This document shows, one piece after another, positions 1 through 6,484 of a stretch of DNA of 6,484 nt. The DNA is taken from positions 1-6,484 of the forward strand of contig DOZA01000237.1 in assembly GCA_003518245.1 (NCBI GenBank). Reading direction: 5' to 3'. Each line of letters opens with the position of its first letter. Positions within the stretch are counted from its first letter, which is position 1. The DNA comes from Bacteroidales bacterium (GTDB lineage Bacteria; Bacteroidota; Bacteroidia; Bacteroidales; VadinHA17). Made by a program: the position numbers and the translations under genes. The notes under the pieces are model-generated. The model was not told the origin of the DNA. It saw nothing but the letters and a program-made list of their open reading frames with translations, and made no database searches.

Positions 1-117
1 AAATGCTACGCTAACAGAAGAGCTGTAAACAGCAAGAAGGGAATAAATCATAAATACTACAATTATTCCCCACACTACTCTGTCTCCCTTGAATAATCCA
101 CCAAACACTATTTTCAT
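1..117 (-). CDS. ftsW: FtsW, septal peptidoglycan polymerase (5' end only)
   Basis: FtsW is the SEDS-family glycosyltransferase that polymerises lipid II into glycan strands at the division septum, paired with FtsI. Only the first 39 codons are inside the window; the frame is open to its left edge. The protein begins MKIVFGGLFKGDRVVWGIIV, a short cytoplasmic lead with the KGDRVVW pattern usual in Bacteroidota FtsW. A hydrophobic stretch from about residue 16 (start of TM1) follows, ending in AVYSSS, the typical end of the first helix. The ATG lies 11 bases past the murD stop codon, with no clear Shine-Dalgarno sequence. Position directly after murD is the standard dcw place for ftsW. The related SEDS protein RodA is the main alternative, but gene order favours FtsW. 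The catalytic region lies outside the window. Confidence 0.9.
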   Translation of the reverse strand, partial: MKIVFGGLFKGDRVVWGIIVVFMIYSLLAVYSSSVSVAF

Positions 118-128
118 ATCAGTCGGTA

Positions 129-1469
129 TTACAGGTTTCTGACTGCTTCTTTAAATTTCCTTCCTCGGTCTTCATAGTTATCAAATAAGTCAAAGCTTGC
201 ACATGCAGGAGAAAGAAGAACAGTATCACCTGTTGAGGCCAGGTAATAGGCTGACTTTACTGCTTCAGGCATTGACATTGTCTCTACAATAGTGGGCACT
301 ATACCTTTAAAGGCATCTATCAGCTTGTTATTCTCCTTGCCCAGACAGACTATAGCTTTTATCCTTTCCTTTGCCAGCCCGTGCAGCTCTGAATAATCAT
401 TGCCCTTATCTACACCTCCTGCTATCCATACTACTTTGTTTGTCATACATTCAAGAGCATACCATGAAGAATTAACATTGGTAGCTTTTGAGTCATTAAT
501 AAAATTAATACCATGTACAGCTATTACAGTTTCAAGCCGGTGTTCCACTCCCTGGAAGTAAGTCAGGCTTTCCCTGATAATTTCTTTCCGTATGTTCAAT
601 ATCTTACCTGCTATTGCTGCGGCCATAGAGTTATAGGTATTATGGCGGCCTTTAAGTGCCAGGTCATAAATAGTCATAATTCTCTCGGTTTTATTGTGAA
701 TGGATAGGTTCAGATCATTATTTTCAATATATCCTGCCATACCTTTTATCTTATGCTCAGAAAAAGGCATCAGCTGCACTTCATATGAGCGAATTGATAA
801 TTCTTTAAGGATAACAGGATCATCGGCCCAGTATATTAAGTAATCATCAGATGTCTGGTTGTTTATTACCCTGAACTTAGAATTGATATACTCCTGGAAA
901 GTATTACCATACCTGTCCAGGTGGTCAGGTGTAATATTCATTAAAACAGCTATATCAGCTTTGAATTCATACATACCGTCGAGCTGGAAACTGCTTAACT
1001 CGATAACATAGTATTCATAATTACCTGTAGCAACCTGCCTCGCAAACGATATTCCTATATTACCTGCCAGTGCTACATTCAGACCATTCCTTTTTAATAT
1101 GTCATATATAAGATTTGTAGTGGTCGTTTTACCATTACTGCCGGTAATACATATTTTCTTTGCTTTTGTATACTTTCCTGCAAACTCGATCTCGGAAATA
1201 ATCTTTTTACCTGCTTTAATTAACTCATTAACAGGCCATTTATCACCTGCTATACCCGGGCTCTTTATAATCAGGTCAGCTTTCAGAAGCTTTTCAATAC
1301 TGTGTTCTCCTTCTTCATACTTAATTGCATACGCATCAAGGTCTGCCCTGTATTTATCCTTGATGGTCCCCCTGTCAGAAACAAATACATCATACCCCTT
1401 CATCATAGCCAGGATAGCTGATCCTGTACCACTTTCACCTGCCCCAAGTATGATAACTTTCTCTTTCAT
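129..1469 (-). CDS. murD: MurD, UDP-N-acetylmuramoyl-L-alanine--D-glutamate ligase
   Basis: This cytoplasmic ATP-dependent ligase adds D-glutamate to UDP-MurNAc-L-Ala, the second amino-acid step of peptidoglycan precursor synthesis. The 446-residue product has the usual family length and the three Mur ligase domains. The UDP-binding N-domain has GAGESGTG (residues 9-16) and SPG (70-72). The central ATPase domain has the P-loop GSNGKTTTT (110-118), ELSSFQL (157-163), PDHLDRYGN (181-189) and K198, which aligns with the carbamylated lysine of E. coli MurD. The C-terminal domain starts near GRHN (274-277) and EHR (309-311), and holds NDSKATN (325-331), GGVDKG (351-356) and LLSPACASFD (418-427). 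The start is the ATG at 1469, which overlaps the mraY stop by one base (TAATG). The frame stays open 74 codons further upstream, but that stretch is mraY read in another frame and has no MurD similarity. No residue looks missing. Confidence 0.97.
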   Translation of the reverse strand: MKEKVIILGAGESGTGSAILAMMKGYDVFVSDRGTIKDKYRADLDAYAIKYEEGEHSIEKLLKADLIIKSPGIAGDKWPVNELIKAGKKIISEIEFAGKYTKAKKICITGSNGKTTTTNLIYDILKRNGLNVALAGNIGISFARQVATGNYEYYVIELSSFQLDGMYEFKADIAVLMNITPDHLDRYGNTFQEYINSKFRVINNQTSDDYLIYWADDPVILKELSIRSYEVQLMPFSEHKIKGMAGYIENNDLNLSIHNKTERIMTIYDLALKGRHNTYNSMAAAIAGKILNIRKEIIRESLTYFQGVEHRLETVIAVHGINFINDSKATNVNSSWYALECMTNKVVWIAGGVDKGNDYSELHGLAKERIKAIVCLGKENNKLIDAFKGIVPTIVETMSMPEAVKSAYYLASTGDTVLLSPACASFDLFDNYEDRGRKFKEAVRNL

Positions 1470-1471
1470 TA
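1467..1471 (-). other. mraY/murD stop-start overlap (TAATG)
   Basis: The mraY stop TAA (1471-1469) and murD start ATG (1469-1467) share one base. No convincing Shine-Dalgarno sequence is seen just upstream (GAAAATCAGA). This arrangement commonly goes with translational coupling, where the ribosome finishing one gene restarts on the next; coupling here is inferred, not shown. The junction also fixes the murD start. Confidence 0.8.
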
Positions 1472-2725
1472 TCTGATTTTCAATGTTACTACACTCAATA
1501 CTGCGAGCATAATTGCGACTATCCAGAACCTGGTAACAATCTTTGCTTCCGTATAACCTTTCATCTGGTAATGATGATGCAGGGGAGCCATCAAAAAGAC
1601 TCGTTTCCCTTCTCCTGTTCTCCTCCTTGTCCGTTTGAACCAGCTTACCTGTATCATAACCGAAAGACTTTCTGCCAGGAATATCCCGCATAGTATTGGG
1701 ATTAACAATTCCTTTCTAATTATTATTGCAAAAACAGCTATGATACCTCCAAGTGCGAGGCTGCCCGTATCACCCATAAACACCTGGGCAGGATAGGAAT
1801 TGTACCACAGGAAGCCTATAGTGGCCCCAATAAACGCACTGGCAAATATCACCAGCTCCCCTGTGAAAGGGATGTACATAATATTCAGGTAATCGGCATA
1901 TATGATATTACCCGACACATAGGCAAGCACTCCGAGGGTTATACCTATTATTGACGAAGTGCCAGTTGCCAGTCCATCCAGCCCATCAGTAAGATTGGCC
2001 CCGTTAGACACACCTATAACTATGAAGATTGTTACAATAACAAAGACTATCCAGCCTGCATTCTGCCTGTTTTCTTTTTTTATAAAGGGAACCAGCCATG
2101 AATAATCAAACTCATTATTCTTTACGAAAGGGATTGTTGTTTTAGTACACTTTATATCGTTGGTTACATAATCGCCTGTTTGATCAATATTGGCTGCCTG
2201 CAGGTATTCTGAAGACTGAGTAATACTCATTTTCTCTACTTCAACAATCTCACGCACCACAACCTGATCACTGAATAATAATGTTACTCCGACTATAAGC
2301 CCCAGCACCATCTGCCCGGCTATTTTAAACTTACCGGCCAGGCCTTCTTTATTCTTTTTGAAAATTTTAATATAGTCATCAATGAATCCTATAAGGCCAA
2401 GCCAGAAAGTAGTTACCAGCATAAGTATTACATATATATTATCAAGCCTGGCAAACAGTAGTGTGGGAACAATTATTGATGCGAGTATTATCAATCCTCC
2501 CATTGAAGGAGTACCTTCTTTCTTATACTGTCCTTCAAGGCCAAGATTACGCACCACTTCACCTACCTGCTTAATCTGTAAATAATTTATTATTCTCTTA
2601 CCCAGAAGAAGTGATATAAGCAATGAAGTAATAACAGCAGCAGCCGAGCGGAAAGATATGTATTCAAAAACCCCTGCGCCGGGTATATTCAATGATTCCA
2701 GATATTTAAAAAGATAATATAGCAT
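1469..2725 (-). CDS. mraY: MraY, phospho-N-acetylmuramoyl-pentapeptide transferase
   Basis: MraY is the integral membrane enzyme that moves phospho-MurNAc-pentapeptide from UDP to undecaprenyl phosphate, making lipid I. About ten hydrophobic segments are visible (roughly residues 25-43, 76-93, 99-115, 134-152, 224-242, 255-274, 288-307, 319-337, 340-360, 398-415). Family motifs are intact: GTPSMGG (71-77), the catalytic Asp pair in DDYIK (116-120), [10 protein letters not shown] (244-253), FMGDTGS with D319 (316-322) and PLHHHYQ (381-387). At 418 residues it is longer than E. coli MraY (360). Most of the excess lies between the fourth and fifth membrane segments (about 153-223), a hydrophilic loop predicted to be periplasmic, as is known for Bacteroidota MraY. 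The ATG at 2725 follows the murE stop by 10 bases of AT-rich sequence. The gene overlaps murD by one base. Confidence 0.97.
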   Translation of the reverse strand: MLYYLFKYLESLNIPGAGVFEYISFRSAAAVITSLLISLLLGKRIINYLQIKQVGEVVRNLGLEGQYKKEGTPSMGGLIILASIIVPTLLFARLDNIYVILMLVTTFWLGLIGFIDDYIKIFKKNKEGLAGKFKIAGQMVLGLIVGVTLLFSDQVVVREIVEVEKMSITQSSEYLQAANIDQTGDYVTNDIKCTKTTIPFVKNNEFDYSWLVPFIKKENRQNAGWIVFVIVTIFIVIGVSNGANLTDGLDGLATGTSSIIGITLGVLAYVSGNIIYADYLNIMYIPFTGELVIFASAFIGATIGFLWYNSYPAQVFMGDTGSLALGGIIAVFAIIIRKELLIPILCGIFLAESLSVMIQVSWFKRTRRRTGEGKRVFLMAPLHHHYQMKGYTEAKIVTRFWIVAIMLAVLSVVTLKIR

Positions 2726-2735
2726 TGTTAATATA

Positions 2736-4196
2736 TTAATTTGCCGACATAAATATTTTCCTTAATTCTTCCCTGTCATCGAAATGGTAACGATGTCCTT
2801 TTATCTCCTGGTAGGTTTCATGACCTTTCCCGGCTATAAGTATTATATCATCCTCATTTGCCATCATAGTTGCTGTTCTTATCGCCTCACGCCTGTTGGT
2901 TATTCTCAGGACCTTAGACTGCATTTTTACAGGCACCCCCCTGATCATATCATCAATTATCTTTTCGGGATCTTCATTACGTGGGTTGTCAGATGTTAAT
3001 ATTACCCTGTCACTATGGGCAACACTTATCTTTGCCATTAGTGGTCTCTTACTACAATCGCGGTCGCCACCTGCGCCAACAACAGTTATAATATTATTGC
3101 CTTCATGTTTTATTTTATTTATTGCTGACAGAACATTATCAAGTGCATCAGGTGTATGGGCATAATCAACCACAGCTGTTTTACCCGAAACCGATCTTAT
3201 AACCTCAAACCTTCCTGGCACAGGCTTAAGCCTGCTTATATTAGTAAGAACCTCAAGGCGGTCCTGACCAAGTAGGTCAGCTGCAGAAGCTGCTGCCAAA
3301 AGATTATATGCATTGAACTCGCCTATAAATGTTGTCCACACTTCATGGTTATCGAACTTAATGTTCATTCCATCAAACCTGTGTTCAATTATCCTGCATG
3401 TATAATCAGCCACGGTTTTTAATGAATATTCATATTTATCAGCCTTGCAGTTCTGCAACATTATTTTTCCATTGTTGTCATCTGCATTTACCAGTGCCAG
3501 CGAACCAGCAGGCAGGTGATCAAAAAACTCTTTTTTTGCTCTCAGGTAATTATCAAACGTGCCATGGTAATCGAGATGATCATGACTTAAATTTGTAAAT
3601 ATCCCCATACTGAAAGTCAGGCTCGTTATCCTTTTCTGCACTACCGCGTGAGAACTTACTTCCATAAATGCATATTCACAACCTGATTCAATCATTTCTC
3701 TTAATAGCCTGTTAATCTTAACAGGGTCAGGTGTTGTAAGCGTAGCTTTAACTTCTTTTCCTGCTATATAATTTGAAATAGTTGATAATAAACCGACCTT
3801 GTATCCCAGCATTGTGAATATCCTGTATAAGAGACTTGCTGTTGTCGTCTTACCATTTGTTCCTGTAATTCCTACAAGCTTTATTTCCGCTGAAGGGTTA
3901 TCGTAATAATTTGATGCACAAACTGCAAGAGTATAAGCAGAATCGCTGACCCTGATCCAGCATACGCGCGGGTCTGCATGCCCCGGTACAGATTCGCATA
4001 TTACTGCTTTTGCACCCTGCCTGACAGCGTCATCAATATACTTATGACCATCAGTTTTTGTTCCCCTTACAGCAATAAAAAGGTCACCCCTGGCTACCTC
4101 TCTGGAATCGAAGCATATACCCGACACAGAAATATCATTCACAGTACCCTTAACTGTGTAATCAATGCCATTCAATATTTCTGTAAGACTTTTCAT
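2736..4196 (-). CDS. murE: MurE, UDP-MurNAc-tripeptide synthetase, probably meso-DAP adding
   Basis: MurE is the cytoplasmic ligase that adds the third amino acid to UDP-MurNAc-L-Ala-D-Glu using ATP. From the ATG at 4196 it is 486 residues, close to E. coli MurE (495). The N-terminal UDP-substrate domain includes FDSR (29-32) and GDLFIAVRG (37-45). The ATPase domain has the P-loop GTNGKTTTA (112-120), TTPDP (154-158), MEVSSHA (178-184), [10 protein letters not shown] (203-212) and K221 in RAKKEFF, the likely carbamylated lysine. The C-terminal domain has PVPGRFE (325-331), DYAHTPD (344-350), DNPR (403-406) and GKGHE (456-460). DNPR is the signature of meso-diaminopimelate-adding MurE; lysine-adding enzymes differ there, so the substrate is inferred to be meso-DAP. 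A TTG codon immediately upstream (4199) is an alternative start adding one residue. I prefer the ATG, which shares one base with the ftsI stop. Confidence 0.96.
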   Translation of the reverse strand: MKSLTEILNGIDYTVKGTVNDISVSGICFDSREVARGDLFIAVRGTKTDGHKYIDDAVRQGAKAVICESVPGHADPRVCWIRVSDSAYTLAVCASNYYDNPSAEIKLVGITGTNGKTTTASLLYRIFTMLGYKVGLLSTISNYIAGKEVKATLTTPDPVKINRLLREMIESGCEYAFMEVSSHAVVQKRITSLTFSMGIFTNLSHDHLDYHGTFDNYLRAKKEFFDHLPAGSLALVNADDNNGKIMLQNCKADKYEYSLKTVADYTCRIIEHRFDGMNIKFDNHEVWTTFIGEFNAYNLLAAASAADLLGQDRLEVLTNISRLKPVPGRFEVIRSVSGKTAVVDYAHTPDALDNVLSAINKIKHEGNNIITVVGAGGDRDCSKRPLMAKISVAHSDRVILTSDNPRNEDPEKIIDDMIRGVPVKMQSKVLRITNRREAIRTATMMANEDDIILIAGKGHETYQEIKGHRYHFDDREELRKIFMSAN

Positions 4197-4198
4197 CA
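4194..4198 (-). other. ftsI/murE stop-start overlap (TGATG)
   Basis: The ftsI stop TGA (4198-4196) and the murE ATG (4196-4194) share one base. The sequence read on the minus strand is AGTAATTGATGAAAAG, with no recognisable Shine-Dalgarno sequence. Coupled translation is a reasonable inference. The adjoining TTG makes a 4-base overlap possible, so the murE start is uncertain by one codon. Confidence 0.75.
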
Positions 4199-6295
4199 AT
4201 TACTTAATTCGATGTTTATTGTTGATCCTGATTGGATCCTTATTCCCGGACGCTGCGACTGCCTGACAACGCTGCCCCTGCCTTTTACTGTCACTTTTAG
4301 TCCTGAATTTTCAAGTAAGAATAGAGCATCTTTAAGGCCCATCCCAATGACATTTGGGACCAGGTTTTCTATCAGCTCCATCTCTTCCAGTTTGAGCATT
4401 TCATTATCATTATTCGTTTCAACCCATTCTCCCATCCCATTGTATTGATGATCAATACCCAACTCAGCCAACAGGTATTTCGTATCATCACCATATCCTT
4501 TCTTTACTTTCGGAAAGCCATGCCCGGGTTCCCCAGGTTCGTTAAAAAACTGTGTGGCATATACTTTATCAGCTATTTCCTTAAATACCGGGCCTGCAAC
4601 AAGGTTACCGTAATAAACTGAGTTTGAAGGAGCATTAACAACCACCATGCATGAATAAACAGGTTTGTCAGCCGGGAAATAACCAACAAATGAAGCCTGG
4701 TATGACACTTTGCCACCATGTTTATATCCGTATTTATCATTGGCTATCTGTGCTGTTCCTGTTTTGCCGGCTATTTTATAAGTGTCATTGTTCAGGTTTT
4801 TAGCCGTACCATTTTTAACCACCCCTTCCAGTAAGACCTTTACTTTCTCAATGGTGGAACGGGAACAGATAGCAGGGTTAAGTACTTCAACATTAACCTT
4901 CTTTATTGTCTCACCATGATACTGAACCTCCTTCACTATACGAGGTTTCACCATTCGACCCTCATTCGCAACAGCATTATAAAAAGTAAGAATCTGTAGA
5001 GGCGTCAACTGTACTTCATAGCCATGCGACATCATAGGCAGTGAAATACCTGACCAGTATTTATCACCCGGGTAACGGATCAATGGTATTCCTTCTCCCT
5101 TAATATCAATACCCAGTTTTTCATTCAGGCCCATCCTGTACAACCTGTCAACATAATCGCCCGGCCGGCTTTTGTAATTCTCGTAGATTATTTTTGCTGT
5201 CCCGACATTGGATGATTTTTCAAAAACCTCCCTAACACTCAGCTTACCATAGCCTTTTCTCCTTGTATCCCTGATAGTTTTATCATAGTACCTTACTTTT
5301 CCGTCACCTGTGTCAATCGTATCATCAAGCTGGATAAGCCCATCTTCAAGAGCCGCCATAAAAGAAGCTAGTTTAAAGGTTGAGCCCGGTTCGGTGCTTT
5401 CACCAACAGCATAATTATATGATTCATAATAATTGCCATCATCTCCTATCTCAAGGTTTGTTATAGCCTTTATATCCCCTGTTTTAACTTCCATCAGTAC
5501 AACTACTCCATGATGGGCATTATGCTTAATGAGCTGTTTTCCCAAGGCTGTTTCAGCCACATCCTGAAGGTCAATATTTATGGTAGTAAGAATATCATTC
5601 CCATCCCTGGGTTCAACAGAATTTTCATTGTTTACAGGCATCCATGCCCCACCTGTAAGACGCTGCTTCAATACCGATCCGCTAATCCCGGTAAGTTCAG
5701 CATCATATGCACCCTCCAATCCTACAACATTACCAGCTCTTCCTTTTGTCAGGTATCCTATTGTACGGCTGGCTAGCCTGAGGTGTGGTCGAATCCTGAT
5801 ATTCTCATTCTCAGCTATAAAACCACCTTTATACCTTCCCTTCTCGAATACCGGTAGCTTTTTTAACTCCTTAAGGGTATTGTGGCTCACCCTTCTTTTT
5901 ATGAGGTAATATCTTTCTCCCTTTCTTCTTGCCCTGGCAAGGTCTCGTTTCCACTCAGCAGCAGACTTAAGGCCTACTATCCTGGATAAACCATCACATA
6001 GTCCATCAATGCCCTGGACCCATGTATTTTGCTCCATCCCGGTACTCCTGGTATCAACATAAACTGAATAATATGGAACAGAACTGGCCAGTAACCTTCC
6101 GTCATCAGATAAAATATCACCCCTATTTGCCGGTACAATGTCTGTCTTATAAACAAATTCTTCACCAAGCTCAGCCCATTTATCCCCTTCAACGTACTGG
6201 ATAATAATTATCCTTGCAAGTATACCGAATGCAATAATAAGCATGATGATATACATTACTCCGCTACGCCATATTATGTCATCCCTTAATGCCAT
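4196..6295 (-). CDS. ftsI: FtsI/PBP3-type penicillin-binding protein, septal transpeptidase with C-terminal PASTA domain
   Basis: This class B penicillin-binding protein is the D,D-transpeptidase that cross-links septal peptidoglycan, working with FtsW. The 699-residue protein has a short cytoplasmic N-terminus, one membrane anchor (about 13-34) and a periplasmic remainder. The dimerisation/pedestal domain (about 50-215) includes ANRGDILSDDGRLLASS (56-72) and VGLEGAYD (191-198). The transpeptidase domain (about 255-575) has all three active-site motifs: S305-T-F-K308 with the acylated serine, S361-S-N363, and KTG (511-513). A hydrophilic linker (about 585-644) and a single PASTA domain (about 645-697, starting VPNVIGMGLKDAL) complete it. 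It is longer than E. coli FtsI (588 residues), which lacks PASTA; a PASTA tail is usual in the Bacteroidota form. The ATG at 6295 lies two bases after the ftsL stop, with A-rich sequence ahead of it. Position between ftsL and murE supports FtsI over the elongation enzyme PBP2. Confidence 0.95.
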   Translation of the reverse strand: MALRDDIIWRSGVMYIIMLIIAFGILARIIIIQYVEGDKWAELGEEFVYKTDIVPANRGDILSDDGRLLASSVPYYSVYVDTRSTGMEQNTWVQGIDGLCDGLSRIVGLKSAAEWKRDLARARRKGERYYLIKRRVSHNTLKELKKLPVFEKGRYKGGFIAENENIRIRPHLRLASRTIGYLTKGRAGNVVGLEGAYDAELTGISGSVLKQRLTGGAWMPVNNENSVEPRDGNDILTTINIDLQDVAETALGKQLIKHNAHHGVVVLMEVKTGDIKAITNLEIGDDGNYYESYNYAVGESTEPGSTFKLASFMAALEDGLIQLDDTIDTGDGKVRYYDKTIRDTRRKGYGKLSVREVFEKSSNVGTAKIIYENYKSRPGDYVDRLYRMGLNEKLGIDIKGEGIPLIRYPGDKYWSGISLPMMSHGYEVQLTPLQILTFYNAVANEGRMVKPRIVKEVQYHGETIKKVNVEVLNPAICSRSTIEKVKVLLEGVVKNGTAKNLNNDTYKIAGKTGTAQIANDKYGYKHGGKVSYQASFVGYFPADKPVYSCMVVVNAPSNSVYYGNLVAGPVFKEIADKVYATQFFNEPGEPGHGFPKVKKGYGDDTKYLLAELGIDHQYNGMGEWVETNNDNEMLKLEEMELIENLVPNVIGMGLKDALFLLENSGLKVTVKGRGSVVRQSQRPGIRIQSGSTINIELSN

Positions 6296-6297
6296 AT

Positions 6298-6484
6298 TTA
6301 CTTTTTAATCACTATTTTATATGGTGGTTCCTTCAATTCTTCAAGCTCCAGTCCGCGTTGGTTAATAAGCCTGTTTACCTGTGACTGTTTGCTTAAATAC
6401 ATAAGCTCAGATGTGGTAGCCATAGCCTCTGCTCTTAATTCTTTTACCTCTTCCTGAAGCAGGTCGGTTTTCCTTATTATTTTT
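6298..6484 (-). CDS. ftsL: FtsL-like divisome protein (3' end only)
   Basis: The frame is open from the right edge and ends with TAA at 6300-6298, giving the last 61 residues. Visible features are a charged, heptad-like helix (KTDLLQEEVKELRAEAMATT), then SELMYLSKQSQVNRLI, then a short tail with EEPP-like spacing (ELKEPPYKIVIKK). This matches the periplasmic coiled coil and C-terminus of Bacteroidota FtsL proteins, where a SELM.LSKQS segment precedes a tail with a Pro-Pro pair. FtsL is a small bitopic protein that joins the FtsQLB complex and activates septal synthesis by FtsW-FtsI. The N-terminus and membrane segment fall outside the window, so the topology cannot be seen. FtsL sequences are poorly conserved, so the call rests on this pattern plus the position just before ftsI. 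The gap to ftsI is two bases. Confidence 0.82.
   Translation of the reverse strand, partial: KIIRKTDLLQEEVKELRAEAMATTSELMYLSKQSQVNRLINQRGLELEELKEPPYKIVIKK

Noticed and set aside
118..128. Possible promoter in the murD-ftsW gap
   Set aside because: The gap is 11 bases. I looked for the Bacteroidota-type -7 element (TAnnTTTG) on the minus strand and did not find a convincing match, so ftsW is best treated as part of the same transcript.
1099..1476. Plus-strand open frame of 125 codons with a hydrophobic, membrane-like translation
   Set aside because: It is antisense to the start of murD. The hydrophobic look comes from the complement of Lys/Glu/Asn-rich codons, and no start context or family resemblance supports it.
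3221..3234. Perfect 14-base palindrome CAGGCTTAAGCCTG in murE
   Set aside because: A 14-base perfect palindrome is expected by chance at a rate of roughly 0.4 per window of this size. It falls on codons for the conserved Leu-Lys-Pro before PVPGR, has no loop and no T-run, so it is neither a terminator nor a convincing operator.
4342..4359. Small inverted repeat (TCCCAA / TTGGGA, 6-base loop) in the ftsI PASTA region
   Set aside because: The stem is only six base pairs and no T-run follows on either strand. The sequence is explained by the conserved PASTA codons, so a terminator or regulatory hairpin is not supported.
3978..4448. Plus-strand open frame of 156 codons opposite the ftsI/murE junction
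   Set aside because: It lies antisense across two well-supported genes. Its translation has no recognisable domain and is rich in Ser/Ile/Leu of the kind produced by reading the complement of conserved genes.
5977..6192. Minus-strand open frame of 71 codons inside ftsI
   Set aside because: It is a shifted frame wholly inside the ftsI pedestal-domain coding region, where the ftsI frame carries conserved family sequence.

Overview
The window is a stretch of a division and cell wall (dcw) gene cluster. Every supportable gene lies on the minus strand, so transcription runs from the right end to the left. In reading order the genes are ftsL (3' part only), ftsI (penicillin-binding transpeptidase), murE, mraY, murD and ftsW (5' part only). 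Coding density is nearly total. The largest gap between genes is 11 bases, and two junctions are 1-base stop/start overlaps (TGATG at ftsI/murE, TAATG at mraY/murD). No stretch near 300 bases lacks a gene, and I saw no RNA gene, mobile element, CRISPR array or terminator.

The organism is most likely a member of the Bacteroidota, probably Bacteroidales or a close relative. The reasons are the gene order ftsL-ftsI-murE-mraY-murD-ftsW without murF between murE and mraY, a MraY of 418 residues with about 50 extra residues in a periplasmic loop, an FtsI of 699 residues ending in one PASTA domain, an FtsL C-terminus of the Bacteroidota type, and start codons with no clear Shine-Dalgarno sequence. 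The DNA looks moderately AT-rich. I cannot assign a genus.

The genes form one pathway. MurD adds D-Glu and MurE adds the third residue (meso-diaminopimelate, judging by its DNPR motif) to the cytoplasmic UDP-MurNAc peptide. MraY transfers the finished phospho-MurNAc-pentapeptide to undecaprenyl phosphate at the membrane. FtsW polymerises the lipid-linked precursor and FtsI cross-links it at the division site. FtsL belongs to the divisome subcomplex that activates FtsW-FtsI.

I found no evidence of a new biological system. All catalytic motifs I looked for are intact, and nothing points to a frameshift, insertion or foreign DNA. The points worth a second look are modest: the lineage-specific MraY loop, the PASTA tail and preceding linker of FtsI, the tight gene junctions, and two start sites (murD and murE) that automatic calling can misplace.
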